This document shows, piece by piece, positions 22,090 to 32,534 of a stretch of DNA of 64,000 bases. Made by a program: the position numbers and the translations under genes. This DNA comes from Larix kaempferi (Eukaryota > Streptophyta > Pinopsida > Pinales > Pinaceae), in contig BSBM01000190.1 in assembly GCA_027924585.1 (NCBI GenBank), positions 3,668,501-3,732,500 of the forward strand, read 5' to 3'. The stretch's first letter is position 1; each line of letters begins with the position of its first letter. The notes below the pieces were generated by a model. The model was not told the DNA's origin, made no database searches, and saw only the letters and a list, made by a program, of their open reading frames with translations.

Positions 22090-23324
22090 CAGAATGTGTA
22101 TGATAGAAATAATGCACTGCATTTGCGACACGCTGCAGTAGTCGCACCTAGTTGCTTGGCACCCCCACTACCTAGCACTGCATATCCTTTGGTAGCTACG
22201 CCACCTCTACCTGTGGTACCCTGGCGGTCATTCGTGATAGGTTGGACTGCAGAGTCTGTAGTGTCTGCTCTACTGTAGCACCTACCATCTCATCACCCCT
22301 GCCTCGGCGACGATGTCTCAGGAAACCATCGGGTCTCACTGGGCCCTTGTTTGCGAGAAAACAGTCAAACATTAATACATGATACTACCCCCAAAAAATA
22401 TTTTTGCATTTACATCTACAATAAAAAATCCATAAAAATTTAATATACCAAAAGCCTAAAAGATTACTCACCAATGTCTCCGAACGCTGCATCTAGTGGG
22501 AGCGGCATGTCTCGATCCTGCCGAAAGTCTATCCATGCATAGGGGTAGTCCTCTATCGCTATGACTTGTCGGTCCCACCAGTGAAAGAAATCCTCTGTAT
22601 ATGGTGATTCTTGACGGCCACCACCCGGTCGTGTCAAGACCTCGGCCCACCAGGGGTCATGGCTGGGTCGCAGAGACTATGAGGAGGGACCTAAACCCTT
22701 GGACTGAGCCCCGGAACTTGCTCAAAGAAGAAGCTGCACAAAATACTGCCGTATCCGAATTTTTTTGCATCCCCCTGCTTGCACTCTGTCAGCTGGATCT
22801 TCATGGACCCTAGTAGAGTAGTACACCAGCCAAATATCATAGGCTGCATACACTGTGATGCATAGAACATAACTGGCCTGGATTCCTGGTGAAGAGATTT
22901 TGAACCAGTAATCCGCACTAAAGTTGCCACGACAACCTTCATGCTTAGGTTGACTATGGCTCTGATGGGAACCTAAATCCCCACTACTCGAGTATTTGGA
23001 ACACAATACCTCTTTATATAGTCGAGGAGCTAAACCCATAGATCGAGACTGAAGGCTTTCCACCTCACCTCGGCGGGACAAACTTGTAATGAAGTAGATA
23101 TCTTCCACTTCCAGTGAGAGTATTTTCCCGTCTAGGTTGAAGTTCTGTGCATCGACATCCCAATAGTCTATCAAATAGTGGAGCAATAGGTTTTGGGCCC
23201 GCAAACCTCCTATGCTCCAAAATTTGTATAAACCACATGCTTTTAGTGCTTGCTATGCACGCACATCATTACAGACTGCCTCATCCCCTAGGTCATGTTC
23301 TCTCTCTCTCCACTCTAGAACCAT
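22090..23324 (-). pseudogene. Antisense ORF of gypsy C, plant-mobile-domain-like, probably spliced
   Basis: On the minus strand, an ATG at 23324 follows a strong 3' splice-site pattern (TTTTTCTCTTTCCAG). From there the frame reads MVLEWREREHDLGDEAVC, KACGLYKFWSIGG, LLLHYLIDYWDVDAQNF, EVEDIYFITSLSRRGEVESL. This order recalls plant mobile domain proteins (a GLY.F block, a W.P/D block, an ED-Y-LTGL block). One TAG occurs near residue 24. After a frameshift near 22690 it continues with ESPYTEDFFHWWDRQV and IEDYPYAWIDFRQDRDMP, ending at a GT splice donor (22471-22470). A further piece (22340-22210) encodes FLRHRRRGRGDEMVG. The family link is from pattern recall, not search. The function is unknown. 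Confidence 0.6.
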
Positions 23325-25670
23325 CCTGGAAAGAGAAAAACCCAAGAATTTAGTCAGTTTTGTTTAAAAATCTAGCTTCACGGCCGTACCCACGGGCAGT
23401 TGTGCTCACAGAGGCGGGTACCCGTGGTCAACATGTGCGTTGACTGTGCGTACCCAACCCTACTCGTGACCCGCATAGTTATAGCCCACAGGTAGCGCTG
23501 TGACCATGTAGGGCATGGTCAAACAAAAATTTTAACCAGTGAAAACTGAAATAAAAACATTGAAATGGAAGGTAGGGATGAGATTACCAACCTGCTCCTG
23601 GCAGTTCGATGATCGGACGCCCGTAGCTCCCAGAATCAGTAGCTGAACTTTGAGGTGAAAACTAACCACACAACTCCAAAAGGGTGAATAGTAAAAATGA
23701 ATTGTAAATTGTAAATTTTTGTTACTATTTATAATTTTCAAAACCCACTTATCTATAGTTTTCGCCATTTAATGTTGTTTTGGACTAATACAATGTCATG
23801 AAGTAGCATTTTCTACCAGATTTCTTCGGCGAAAGTTGTTTCCGAATGTTTCACACCTATGGCAGGTATGTTTCACACCTGGCATATAGGTTAGCTATCA
23901 TTTTCACATGCATTATGCATTTGACCTTTTGACCACTTTCATAAACCCTAGGTGCGACCCGGTTTCTTAATTGACATGGAACCTTCACACTGTTATAGAA
24001 GTGTCGTTATGTGGCGGTAGGGCCTTTCCGAACATGGGTACCCTAGTTAGAACCCTTTTTTGCATTCTGGTGCCCATGCCATTGTTTGTCCTTAGGATTG
24101 AGAGTACTTTGTAGTTACACCATGATTTTGCGATAAAGACTCATACTCTACTTTGTCTTAGGCTAGCCATCTTCCATAAGGACTCCCCCATTTATATCAA
24201 GTTGTGTCTGCATTGCATCATTCTGCTTGCTGCTTGAGCCTTGTGCCGGCTCCTGCTTACTCCGTTATTAGCCTAGTGCCTAAGCACTTTCCCTGTCGAG
24301 CCCTGTAGAGCTTACATTTTCCCTCCATAATTTGATGACCTTTTGACCCTGAGGGAACATCCCCCCCCCGAGTGTCCACATCCTGCACACGCTTCCTTGC
24401 ATTGATCATAGGTATGTTCCACTGCTTGGAACTAGTTTTCTCTCTGTTTGACACTCGTTCCCTCACTTGTTGTACTATAAGCCATTTTATTCTTTTTCAA
24501 GCTTTCCCAAATATTAAAAAGACCAAAAAATCAAATATTCCAAAAATCCGTACGGGATTATGGTTACTACTTCTAGTTGGAAGTTGTTGTGGTGCCTTTA
24601 AACACAACATTCATTCCACTCCATACATTATGAGTGAGGACTATAGTTGGACCTTAGGAGTTGTACTTGTTTCTCAGTTTGCTCCATCGATTAGTTAAGC
24701 TTCCAGTCATTATGGATCCCTTTGTGATGCATCCTGCATCGCACAGTTTATATTGAGTCTATGCTGCCTGAATCTATCCATCTACTCATGCTCTTGTTCA
24801 AAGGAAGTCCTGAAACAAGAGTTGGCCACTCCTCAAATCTCTTGACTATCGCATGTCGGCCATCCTTATTGAGTCAGTCTGTTTCACCTGAGTTCTTCCA
24901 AATATTTCAGCATAGCTGGTACCTCATGCTGGCTGATGGGGGATGTCTTAATGCCCTCCTTCCAGTGAGTCTCATTCCGTCGACTTCAACTCATTTATTC
25001 TGGAACTTGAGGCTTAGATTTCCATTGAGTACCTTGAGGCTTGTAGCCATTAGTGGAAGGTTCTCTCACCATCGACAGTTTTGGGAATACATCAATGTCC
25101 CCTGATCGATGGATTCATCCTAGTGTTCAACTTCAACACATCTATTCACACTTTGATGATTGTCCTCTGTGCATTGATGCCCATTTTCATTATTGGTGGG
25201 TTATCTCGCGTATGTCAATGGTATACATCATTGAATGGTAATCAGATGATGTCACATCAGGTTTGACCTCAACTCCTTTATTCACTTGATGGGACATGCA
25301 CCTTCGAAGACTTGTGTAGAAGACCCCAAGCGATAGTGGCATTCAGTATGCTACTAATGACTATGACTTTACATCTGAGATATCACCTCTCAGATATCAG
25401 CAGTTTGTACCTCCAGTTTGCAACAGTTGTTTCCTTTCCAGCAGGAGACCATATCTTACTGTAGAGGGATCATGGCTATGATCACTTATGACATATGTAC
25501 TTCCTATTCATGGCCATTGTATCAGATTGTTGTACTATACCGACATGTACTCAGGCATACTATTGTATTATGACGATTGAGCTGCTCCTTCCACTTGTGT
25601 TTCCATCACTCCACTTCTGAGATTTATAATGTATTTCGGCCATTGTAGCATCAGTCTCTGACCTCACACA
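23325..25670 (+). other. Long 3' untranslated region of gypsy C
   Basis: No convincing plus-strand ORF; those of up to 114 codons have no motif. Near 23385-23495 lie several ACCCAC/GGGTACC repeats and GTTATAGCCCACAGGTA (23478-23494), related to the LTR motif. The part from about 24780 to 25680 is matched by the minus strand at 59860-60960 (element G), for example CATCTATTCACACTTT and ATTATTGGTGGGT, so it is a conserved part of the family. Confidence 0.6.
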
Positions 25671-25682
25671 TTAGGGGGCATC
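25671..25682 (+). promoter_or_regulatory. Polypurine tract of gypsy C
   Basis: TTAGGGGGCATC directly precedes the 3' LTR start TGCTAGAATG. The same string, preceded by the same GACCTCACACA, occurs on the minus strand at 59860-59876. It primes plus-strand DNA synthesis. Confidence 0.85.
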
Positions 25683-26611
25683 TGCTAGAATGTAATTTTC
25701 CACCTTGTGAGCATTAGTGCTCTTTGTCCTAGAGGATCCATTTTACTGACTCAAATCCACTTTTTATCCTCCAGAGACACTATTTTTCCTTATTTTTTCT
25801 CCTGTATGCTAGCTGCATCATTACAGTGGGCATACCCATGAGTTTCATCAGTATAGCCCGCGGGTAGCATGTAAAATGGTAAAAATCACTAGTTAATTAC
25901 TTTTTACTCCCAAAAAGCAGTCATAGGGTGACCTTTGGCCCTCCATTTGCCCCAGAAATGCCTCGATGTGTCCTTTCACCTACCTTTAAGAGGACTATAT
26001 ATTGAGCACATATGGCTTATGGATGGGAGGAGAAAGGAGAGCAAGAGAACTCTAGTGGATTTCTGCCCTATCTTGAGTCTACACTCATTGATCCTTGTAG
26101 TTGTGAACCCTTTATGTTCACCTTCCAAACTCCTATCATAGTTTGAGTTTTCCATTCCATGGAGGACTAAAGTGGTGGAGGCACAAGTGGATTGACCCGG
26201 ATGTTGGTTCATATTGGTTGCCGATAAGAGGTCATATCATATTGTACTTCTTGTTATTTATTAATAGAAATACTCATATTCTCGTCCATCAATGTTGTGA
26301 ATGTGTTTATATTACATTGGGTTGCATTTACATATAATATCATGGACCATTGCTATTGATGATGTTAATGTCATTTATATATTATATGCGCTTGTTGTAT
26401 ATTGGCTGTCAAGACTAATTTGCAAGTTCAAGTGCACAGATTGAAAGCTCCAACGGGTATCTACATCAAACGTTTGGGTTGAGGTTGGTTATCTTCTTCA
26501 TTATCTTAGCACTGTCATTAATATAGCATAGCATTGGGAATTGAGTTAATTTCTGGTATTCAGTTGTCTGTTGTGGTCCACCCCAAGCCATAGGAAGTTT
26601 TCTCCAACACA
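25683..26611 (+). repeat. 3' LTR of gypsy C
   Basis: Starts TGCTAGAATGTAATTTTCC and ends CTCCAACACA; 929 bp, against 919 bp for the 5' LTR. It carries GTATAGCCCGCGGGTA at 25851-25866. It is followed by CCTAG, the right copy of the target duplication. Confidence 0.93.
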
Positions 26612-26770
26612 CCTAGCTAGGTGTTAATGATCCAGAAAAATGTTCCTATTGTCCTAAGGCAGTGCTCAGTAGTAGTCTATCTCCAAAATTGAGAGTTTTT
26701 TGCGGGATATTGAATATTTTTTAGTGCAACAGTATCAACGTTTCAGTTTCTATTTTCTCCAGCAATTCAT

Positions 26771-27600
26771 ATGGAGAATTCAAATGTTCCTCCGTCTTCG
26801 AGGATATTGACACCCTTCAATTATCTTGATTGGAGGGATGATATGCATATGGTATTGCAGAACCAGTCATTGTACATGGTCATAATGGGAAAGGAGGTTG
26901 AATCTCAAGCATTTGTTGAGAAGGACAAGTGTCCGAATAGATTGGATGAAGCATTTGGTTTCATGTGTATTCATATTTCTAGAGATCTACTCTTCCACCT
27001 TTATGGATTGAAGACTCTAGGAGAGGTTTGGTTGAATATAGAGACCCTCTTCAGAAAACAAGATGAGATGATGGGCCATATTCTGGAGAATGAGTTAATT
27101 TCTCTTCAACCTAGCAATTTTGAAACTATACAACAATTCTTTTCTAAATTCATATCTTTGGTCATGCAATGCAAACAATGTGGCATTTAGAAGAAGGATG
27201 ACTAGCTGGTGCTATCCATTCTAACCAAGCTTGGTCCAATTTTTTTCATTTGTGTTTGTACCTTGAATTTAGGGAGACTTTCAATCCCTGGTTGGAAAAT
27301 ACCATCCTTATATGCATTCACTGAATCTCTCATCCAGGAAAAATACAAATTGATTGATATGGGCACCTTGAAAGCCTTCAAAAAATCAAGCTCTTATGGC
27401 TGGAGAGTCAAAAAGTGCAAATGCAAAAGGGAAGAAAAAGGGAAAGGAGAAGAAGTAGTCTGAACACATGTAGAATGGAAAGTCTAGTCCATCGAAGGAA
27501 CCTCCAACTCCAAGAAGGACAAGAAAAATAAATTTGATAAATCCAAGTGTGCATATTGTAAGAAGGGTAACCATCCTGAGATTTCTTGTATGGAGAAGAT
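26771..27600 (+). pseudogene. copia A gag with zinc knuckle
   Basis: The ATG at 26771 begins MENSNVPPSSRILTPFNYLD, followed by WRDDMHMVLQNQSLY, RDLLFHLYGLKTLGEVW and LENELISLQPSNFETIQQFF, all typical of copia gag (UBN2-type). The 139-codon frame stops at 27188. The text continues in shifted frames with LSIPGWKIPSLYAF and a CCHC knuckle, CAYCKKGNHPEISC, at about 27548-27590. The start is supported by the position after the leader and by the usual copia N-terminus. The gag leader of this element was split by gypsy C at 12179. Confidence 0.88.
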
Positions 27601-27689
27601 CATAGATCAAATGACCAAACTTCTTGAACAACACAAATTGCCCTCCCACAAGGCGCAAGGGAGACTGATTCTTGAAATGAGACAGATTA

Positions 27690-28406
27690 TAATGAGAGAT
27701 GCCATGCACTGAAGGATAGATTATCACCATCACAATCCTTCCTCGTAGATTTTGGATCCTCCAACCACATGGTTTCCTCCAAAGAATAATTTTCTTCTCT
27801 AGATCTCAATGATGGTCCTAGTATTCACATGGGAGATTATTCTCAGATCTCTGCTATAGGGAAGGGAACAATAAAACTAGAGCATGGAAAGCTCAAAAAT
27901 GTTCTATTTGTGCCTTCTTTGTTAGCAAAGTTGTTGTCTATTTATCCGATGACTCACACAGGTTCACCGCAGAAAGTTGTCTTTGGGCCTAACAAAGTTG
28001 AGATTGCAGAGATATCGTCTGGGAATATTATAGTGAAAGGGGTTGCTAACCATGCCTCAAAGGCATATGCATTCTCTCATTTTTTTCCATACTCTCTGCC
28101 TATTGCATTGGAATCTAATGAAAATCAGGATGATGTCTCTTGTAATGAAGATGAGGAATAAGATCGTAATGTTGAGTATGAAGTTCAAACAGATCCAGAT
28201 CCAGTACCTACTTCCAATCCATGGCCAAGGCCAATATGGGCTCACAAATTCCCTGAAGCTAATTCCAACATAACTGGGAATCGATCTAACTATAGAACAA
28301 ACAAATCTTAGTATCATGCAATCTTTGCACTATGTCATACATATCCACTTCTCACAAGGAGGTGCTACATGATAGTGGGGTTTGATCCACAATACTTCGA
28401 AGAGAC
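27690..28406 (+). pseudogene. copia A protease-like domain
   Basis: The text reads SFLVDFGSSNHMVSSKE (active-site D kept, G shifted to FGSS), a stop, then open 27829-28161 with MGDYSQISAIGKGTIKLEHG, NVLFVPSLLAKLLS and NHASKAYAFSHF. It is collinear with 480-1130 in copy 1. It ends where a solo LTR was inserted after codons DPQYFEE. No integrase follows. Confidence 0.8.
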
Positions 28407-28942
28407 TGTTGGTTGTGGATAATGATCTTCCTTATTTAGAGGTCGTGTTTAAGCTGTGTCTAGATCCCAGCCCATGACAAGAGTTTTTTGGGGGGTTTCC
28501 CCCCCAAAAAATATTACCCATGGGGGGAGATGACTACTTTGGGATCCCCCCTCCCCCTGGTGGAGGTTTGGGGGCAGCGCCCCTGTAGTGAAAATTTTAG
28601 AAAAAATGTCTTGTAAAATGTTGTAATTTCATAGTCATGACTTGGTCAATAATGGGTTATTTATGGGCCCATGATATTGGGTGTTCCATAGTATTTTCCC
28701 ATGGTAATCGCTCTTTAAAAGGAAGAAATTTTAATACGACTGTGTATTGTAGCATTGTAAATATCTTTGATTGTGTGAGAGAGATTGTGAGAGAGTGAAG
28801 AGGAAGTTGCAATGGATGTGTTGCGGCTGTGTGAATGTATCCCACCTTGGGTGAACCACGTTATATTGGTGTCCCTCTTGTAATTTGTTTTATATTTGCA
28901 TCTTGTTTATTGTTATTGCTTTACGACCCTATTTTTCTAATA
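28407..28942 (+). mobile_element. Solo LTR of a copia element, inserted in copia A
   Basis: It starts TGTTGGTTGTGG and ends TTTCTAATA, probably once CCAACA. It is flanked by GAGAC at 28402-28406 and 28943-28947. Removing it with one copy restores the reading frame of copia A across the junction (FEETCHDGSTTMYK). Near its 3' end is GGGTGAACCACGTTATATTG, a string typical of plant copia LTRs. Near its 5' end is a T6G6-TTT-C7A6 palindrome (28484-28511). The copy-1 element at 1-1549 lacks this insert. There is no primer site or coding sequence, hence a solo LTR. Confidence 0.8.
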
Positions 28943-28947
28943 GAGAC

Positions 28948-29247
28948 TTGCCATGATGGATCTACAACCATGTACAAAGCTTGATTGGTTGGAAAATGGT
29001 ACTCAAGGGTTCATTATTTGGACTACAATGAGCAATTCGATCCAGTAGCAAAGATGGTTTCTGAAAGACTTGTTTTGGAAAATAAAGCTTCGACACAGTG
29101 GGAGTTACATCAAATGAGAAGATCCAGATCCAAAACTAGATCTATCACCTTCATTACTATCCTACATAAAAGTAGATTGCTAAAAATTTTACAAAGCCTT
29201 TCACTCAAAAAAAAATTTCCTTCTCTTCTTAGTGTGAAGGTTGCTTG
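28948..29247 (+). pseudogene. copia A: residual RT N-terminus fused to RNase H tail
   Basis: RT text YSRVHYLDYNEQFDPVAKMV and STQWELHQM, the first conserved RT block of copia elements, is followed at once by a short piece matching the extreme C-terminus of copia RNase H (KALSLKKF-like). The catalytic YVDD block and nearly all RNase H are gone. The same fusion, with a matching AGATCCAGATC junction, is in copy 1 (about 1165-1365), so the deletion predates amplification of both copies. Confidence 0.7.
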
Positions 29248-29400
29248 AGTTTCCTACTATTCACTTTTTGAGGGGGGCCATTTTTCCCATGAGATCTTTC
29301 CCCATTTCCTTCTTTCATGGACATTTTTTTTTATCATTATTTGATTGTATGGATGACCTTTAGTTTCAGTAACTAGAGCCCAGGATGTCCAAGTTTTGAT

Positions 29401-29410
29401 TAAAGGGGGG
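29401..29410 (+). promoter_or_regulatory. Polypurine tract of copia A
   Basis: TAAAGGGGGG immediately before the 3' LTR. It is equivalent to 1521-1530 in copy 1. Confidence 0.88.
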
Positions 29411-30066
29411 TATTAGGATAATTAATACTCCATCCTTGTCCTACTTAGCATTATTTTCATTTACTTAGTAGTTGATGATATCATTTCCCCCCTAGTGATG
29501 TGCATATGTCATCTAGGACCCATTATCCACCTAATGCACCCTGCATGCATCATTTTAGGACCACATGAGTCATTTCCCTACATTTTAGGAGCCAACTTAG
29601 TGTTCTAGTTCAATCCACCTAAGTTAGTTGACTCTTGTGGGGGGTTTATGCTCTGATTGCCACTGTTTGTGGCCTCATGCACCCTTTCTAAGGGATTTGC
29701 ATGAAAAACTCACTAATGCACCCCTTTTGGTTAGTTAACTAATTGTGCCTTCAGTTAACTGAGTTTTGGTTTAGTTGAGTTGAGTTTGGGTCTTCCGGAG
29801 CATTCGAGTGGTGATAATTACTATGCTAAACAAACTGAGACTCGAATTATCCTAGGTGATTCGAATTCTCTCCATTGTAACATCATTGTTTACTATATTG
29901 ATTGTTGAATGATAACACACATTTATGTTTCTATGTGACATCCAATGCATAATTAATTTTACTGGTCATTTCACTGAATTTTTCACTATAATTCATCTTT
30001 TCTGCTCATTCTTTTCACTGTGAGGTATTACCAACTCTATGATATGTTATGTTCTATAATTTCACA
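29411..30066 (+). repeat. 3' LTR of copia A
   Basis: Starts TATTAGGATAATTAATACTC and ends TAATTTCACA; 656 bp. It is followed by CATAA (30067-30071), the right target duplication, and then by the 5' part of gypsy B RT on the minus strand. Confidence 0.9.
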
Positions 30067-31161
30067 CATAAATCCATGCAAATACATCTATATGTTCTTT
30101 AAAAATATTTATGTATCTCTATTTTACTTCAGTAAGAAACAACTTTGAAAGTTTAATGTTCTTGGATGCCTCTTGAGTGCCAATATTTCACACTTCCACA
30201 TCCTCTTCTTTTGGTTGGATTTTAGAGTCATGAGGAACATAATTTTTTTCAAATAATATTTCTAAAGGAACTAGTCCTTTAGGGATGGAGTTACTCTTTA
30301 ACTAGACAATACTATGATTTCTTATTTTGTAATTTAGTTTGTCATCAGTTTCTTCTCTTTCTTGATTGTTTGCATGTTTCTTTGTCTCCTGGTCTTGATC
30401 AATGCATGTACTAGAAAAATCATCAATCATTTACAAAAATATTTTGATCTGCTGATCATCCTCAAACACTTGCCAATGTTTGGTATTATCTGGAATATAT
30501 GGCCTATATATCATCTCAACTTCATGCCCCAATTTGATTTCAATGGGAGGCTTAAAAGAGCTTGCTGCTATGGCTAATGAATCAACTCTCTCATTTTCTT
30601 CTCTAGGAATAGTTGTGATATTAAAATATTCAAAGAAATTTTCAATTAAATCCCATACATGATTCATGTAATCTCTCATTCTGGGATTTTTAGTCTGATA
30701 TTTTCCTTTTATCTACTATACTAGGACTTCTAAAACTCCAAGACAAAGATAAGTTGTATCCCCATCTTTCTAGTTGTCTCTAGACCGAATACTAATGCCT
30801 CATACTCAACTACATTGTTTGTGGCCTCGAAATTCAATTTAAAAGACAATGGAATTTTTTCTTTAATTAGAGAAATAAGAGTAACTCCAGCCCCAACTTC
30901 AACTTTAGTGGAATATCCATCAAAGTACATGTCCCAAATTTGGTCTTGTTCAAAATTCTCATTCTTTACTACGATAATTTTCAAAGGTTTTGTTTCATAA
31001 TCTCCTACAGCATTCAACATGAAACAACCCATATCTTCTTTTATGGTATATATGGGGTAATTTATATGAATTTTCCCTTCACTGAGTATGTAGGAACACC
31101 TGGATTCCCTATACAATCCTCTGGTTTCTCCTACAAATAATGAAACATTAGCATATTTCAT
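30067..31161 (-). pseudogene. Gypsy B: RNase H-like domain, linker and start of RT
   Basis: From 31161 the minus strand reads MKYANVSLFVGETRGLYRES and HINYPIYTIKEDMGCFMLNA. An RNase H-like domain follows: WDMYFDGYSTKVEVGAGV (first Asp), NNVVEYEALVFGLE (Glu), then in a shifted frame MRDYMNHVWDLIENFFEYF and REENERVDSLAIAASSF (last acid region). The second catalytic Asp segment (SDSEL-like) is garbled near 30740. A linker follows, with SNSIPKGLVPLEILFEKN (about 30260), and then the RT start DVFAWIY up to 30067, continued at 11384. The extra RNase H lies between protease and RT, unlike the standard order. Stops are many. Confidence 0.82.
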
Positions 31162-31218
31162 GTCAATCTACATGGTTCCTCCCATCATTTTTGCATAGGT
31201 TCTTGACAGTAACATACC

Positions 31219-31605
31219 TTACATTGGAGGTACATCAGCTACCACTACATCAAGAAAAATACTTTTGGATGGTAACTGAGTCAAAGTTACTACCAAATCC
31301 TTTATCATACCCATGCATTTTACTATTTTTGAATAAAAAATGTACAAATCATGATAATGTTTAGTAATTTCCAATCCCACTTCCTCCTTGATTACATTTG
31401 GCATCAGATTATGAGAGGCACTTGAATCTAGCATCCAGTTATGCAACAACTTTCCATGCAGACTCAAGGATACATAAAAAGGAGGTGTGTATTCATTGTT
31501 TTCATCTTCAACTACAGGCCCAACTTCAATATTAGGGGTTTCATCTGCAATGCTCAAGCTATCTAATTGAGAACTTGCATTATTCAACTTTAGGAATTTA
31601 TTCAA
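31219..31605 (-). pseudogene. Gypsy B aspartic protease
   Basis: The open frame of 128 codons on the minus strand contains YTPPFYVSLSLHGKLLHNWM, then the active-site region LDSSASHNLMPNVIKEEVG (DSSAS for DSGAS), then SIFLDVVVADVPPM, the usual C-terminal flap text of plant gypsy proteases. It lies just upstream of the RNase H-like domain in the same element. A short piece of gag-like linker precedes it (to about 31730). The rest of gag and the 5' LTR are not recognised. Confidence 0.82.
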
Positions 31606-32534
31606 CTTGAGGAATTTCTATATTTGTTTGGCACAAACAGAGTGTTGAGCTAGTTCAGATAGTAGAATGGACATTTGATTTTGGAAAGTTCATGTTGAGA
31701 ATCAAAAGGATGAGAGGGTTTATCCACCTCTTTTGCTTGATTGGCAAGGACAATTACCACCATAACTATGAAAATATTGCCAACCACCATAACTATGAAA
31801 ATATTCATTCATTTGTTTTCAAATTCAATTTTCTAATTAATACATAACTATTATAACATGTTCATTTCAAAATATTCATTCATTTGTTTTCAAATTGAAT
31901 TTTCTAAGAAAACAAGAATTGAAATTACAATTAACTTAAAATTGTTAGTAACTTAGAAAATTGCAATTAGTTAAATATGTACAATTTAACTTGAAAAAAG
32001 TGTCCAAGTGTACATTTAATTCGAAAATTGTTAGTAAAATTTAGAAATTTGAAAATAGATAATATGTACATACATTTTAACTTGAAAATAGAATCCAAGT
32101 GTACATTTCATTTGAAAATTGTTAGACAATAAAATCGAAAATTGTTAGCAACTTTGAAATAATTTAAAAATTGTGAAAGCAACTTTGAAACATAGTTTGA
32201 AAATTGTTAGCAACTTTGAAATAATTTGAAAATAGTTAAAAATATGTACATGTATTAACATGAAAATATAATCTAAATTTACATGTTTCATTTGAAAATT
32301 GTTCCAATTTAACATTTGTTAGCCACTTGAAAATTGTTCATTTAACATAAAAATTGTTGCAAACTTTGAAATTTAAATAACAAATGGATAAAATAAATAA
32401 GAATATCATTACAAATAAATATGAAACAAATTAAATTATTAAATTTAGTTAAATTTATTGGAAAATTGTTACTAATTTTGTAAATTATGTAGCATAATAT
32501 TTAAATTATGATAGCATGTAATTCAATAATTTAC
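31606..32534. repeat. AT-rich region with degenerate short repeats
   Basis: From 31740 there is a direct repeat of ACCACCATAACTATGAAAAT (31758 and 31785), and ATATTCATTCATTTGTTTTC occurs twice (31801 and 31868). From 31990 to 32360 variants of GAAAATTGTTAGCAACTTTG recur many times. No gene is seen. The 5' part of gypsy B should lie here but is not recognisable. Confidence 0.55.

Larger units (their letters stand above)
12180..26611 (+). mobile_element. Gypsy element C, Tat-like, 14.4 kb, inserted in copia A
   Basis: A complete-length Ty3/gypsy element with LTRs 12180-13098 and 25683-26611, an exact 5-bp duplication (CCTAG), a primer site at 13103, and a purine tract at 25671-25682. The internal order on the plus strand is leader, gag, protease, RT, RNase H, integrase, then a separate RNase H ORF, then an antisense ORF and a long 3' untranslated region. 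LTRs differ by roughly 6% in a 265-base sample counted by eye. The long leader, the extra RNase H and the long 3' region with an antisense ORF point to the Tat/Ogre side of plant gypsy elements. All ORFs carry stops. Confidence 0.93.
11385..30066 (+). mobile_element. Copia element A (family A, copy 2), non-autonomous, with nested inserts
   Basis: A copia element bounded by LTRs 11385-12051 and 29411-30066 and the duplication CATAC/CATAA. Removing the nested gypsy C (12180-26611) and a solo LTR (28407-28942) leaves about 3.7 kb: LTR, primer site, gag, protease, a short RT piece, the RNase H tail, purine tract, LTR. Integrase and most of pol are absent, as in copy 1 at 1-1549. By eye the two LTRs differ at very roughly 11% of positions over the first 340 bases, which makes this the older insertion. 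It sits inside the RT of gypsy B, in opposite orientation. Confidence 0.92.
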
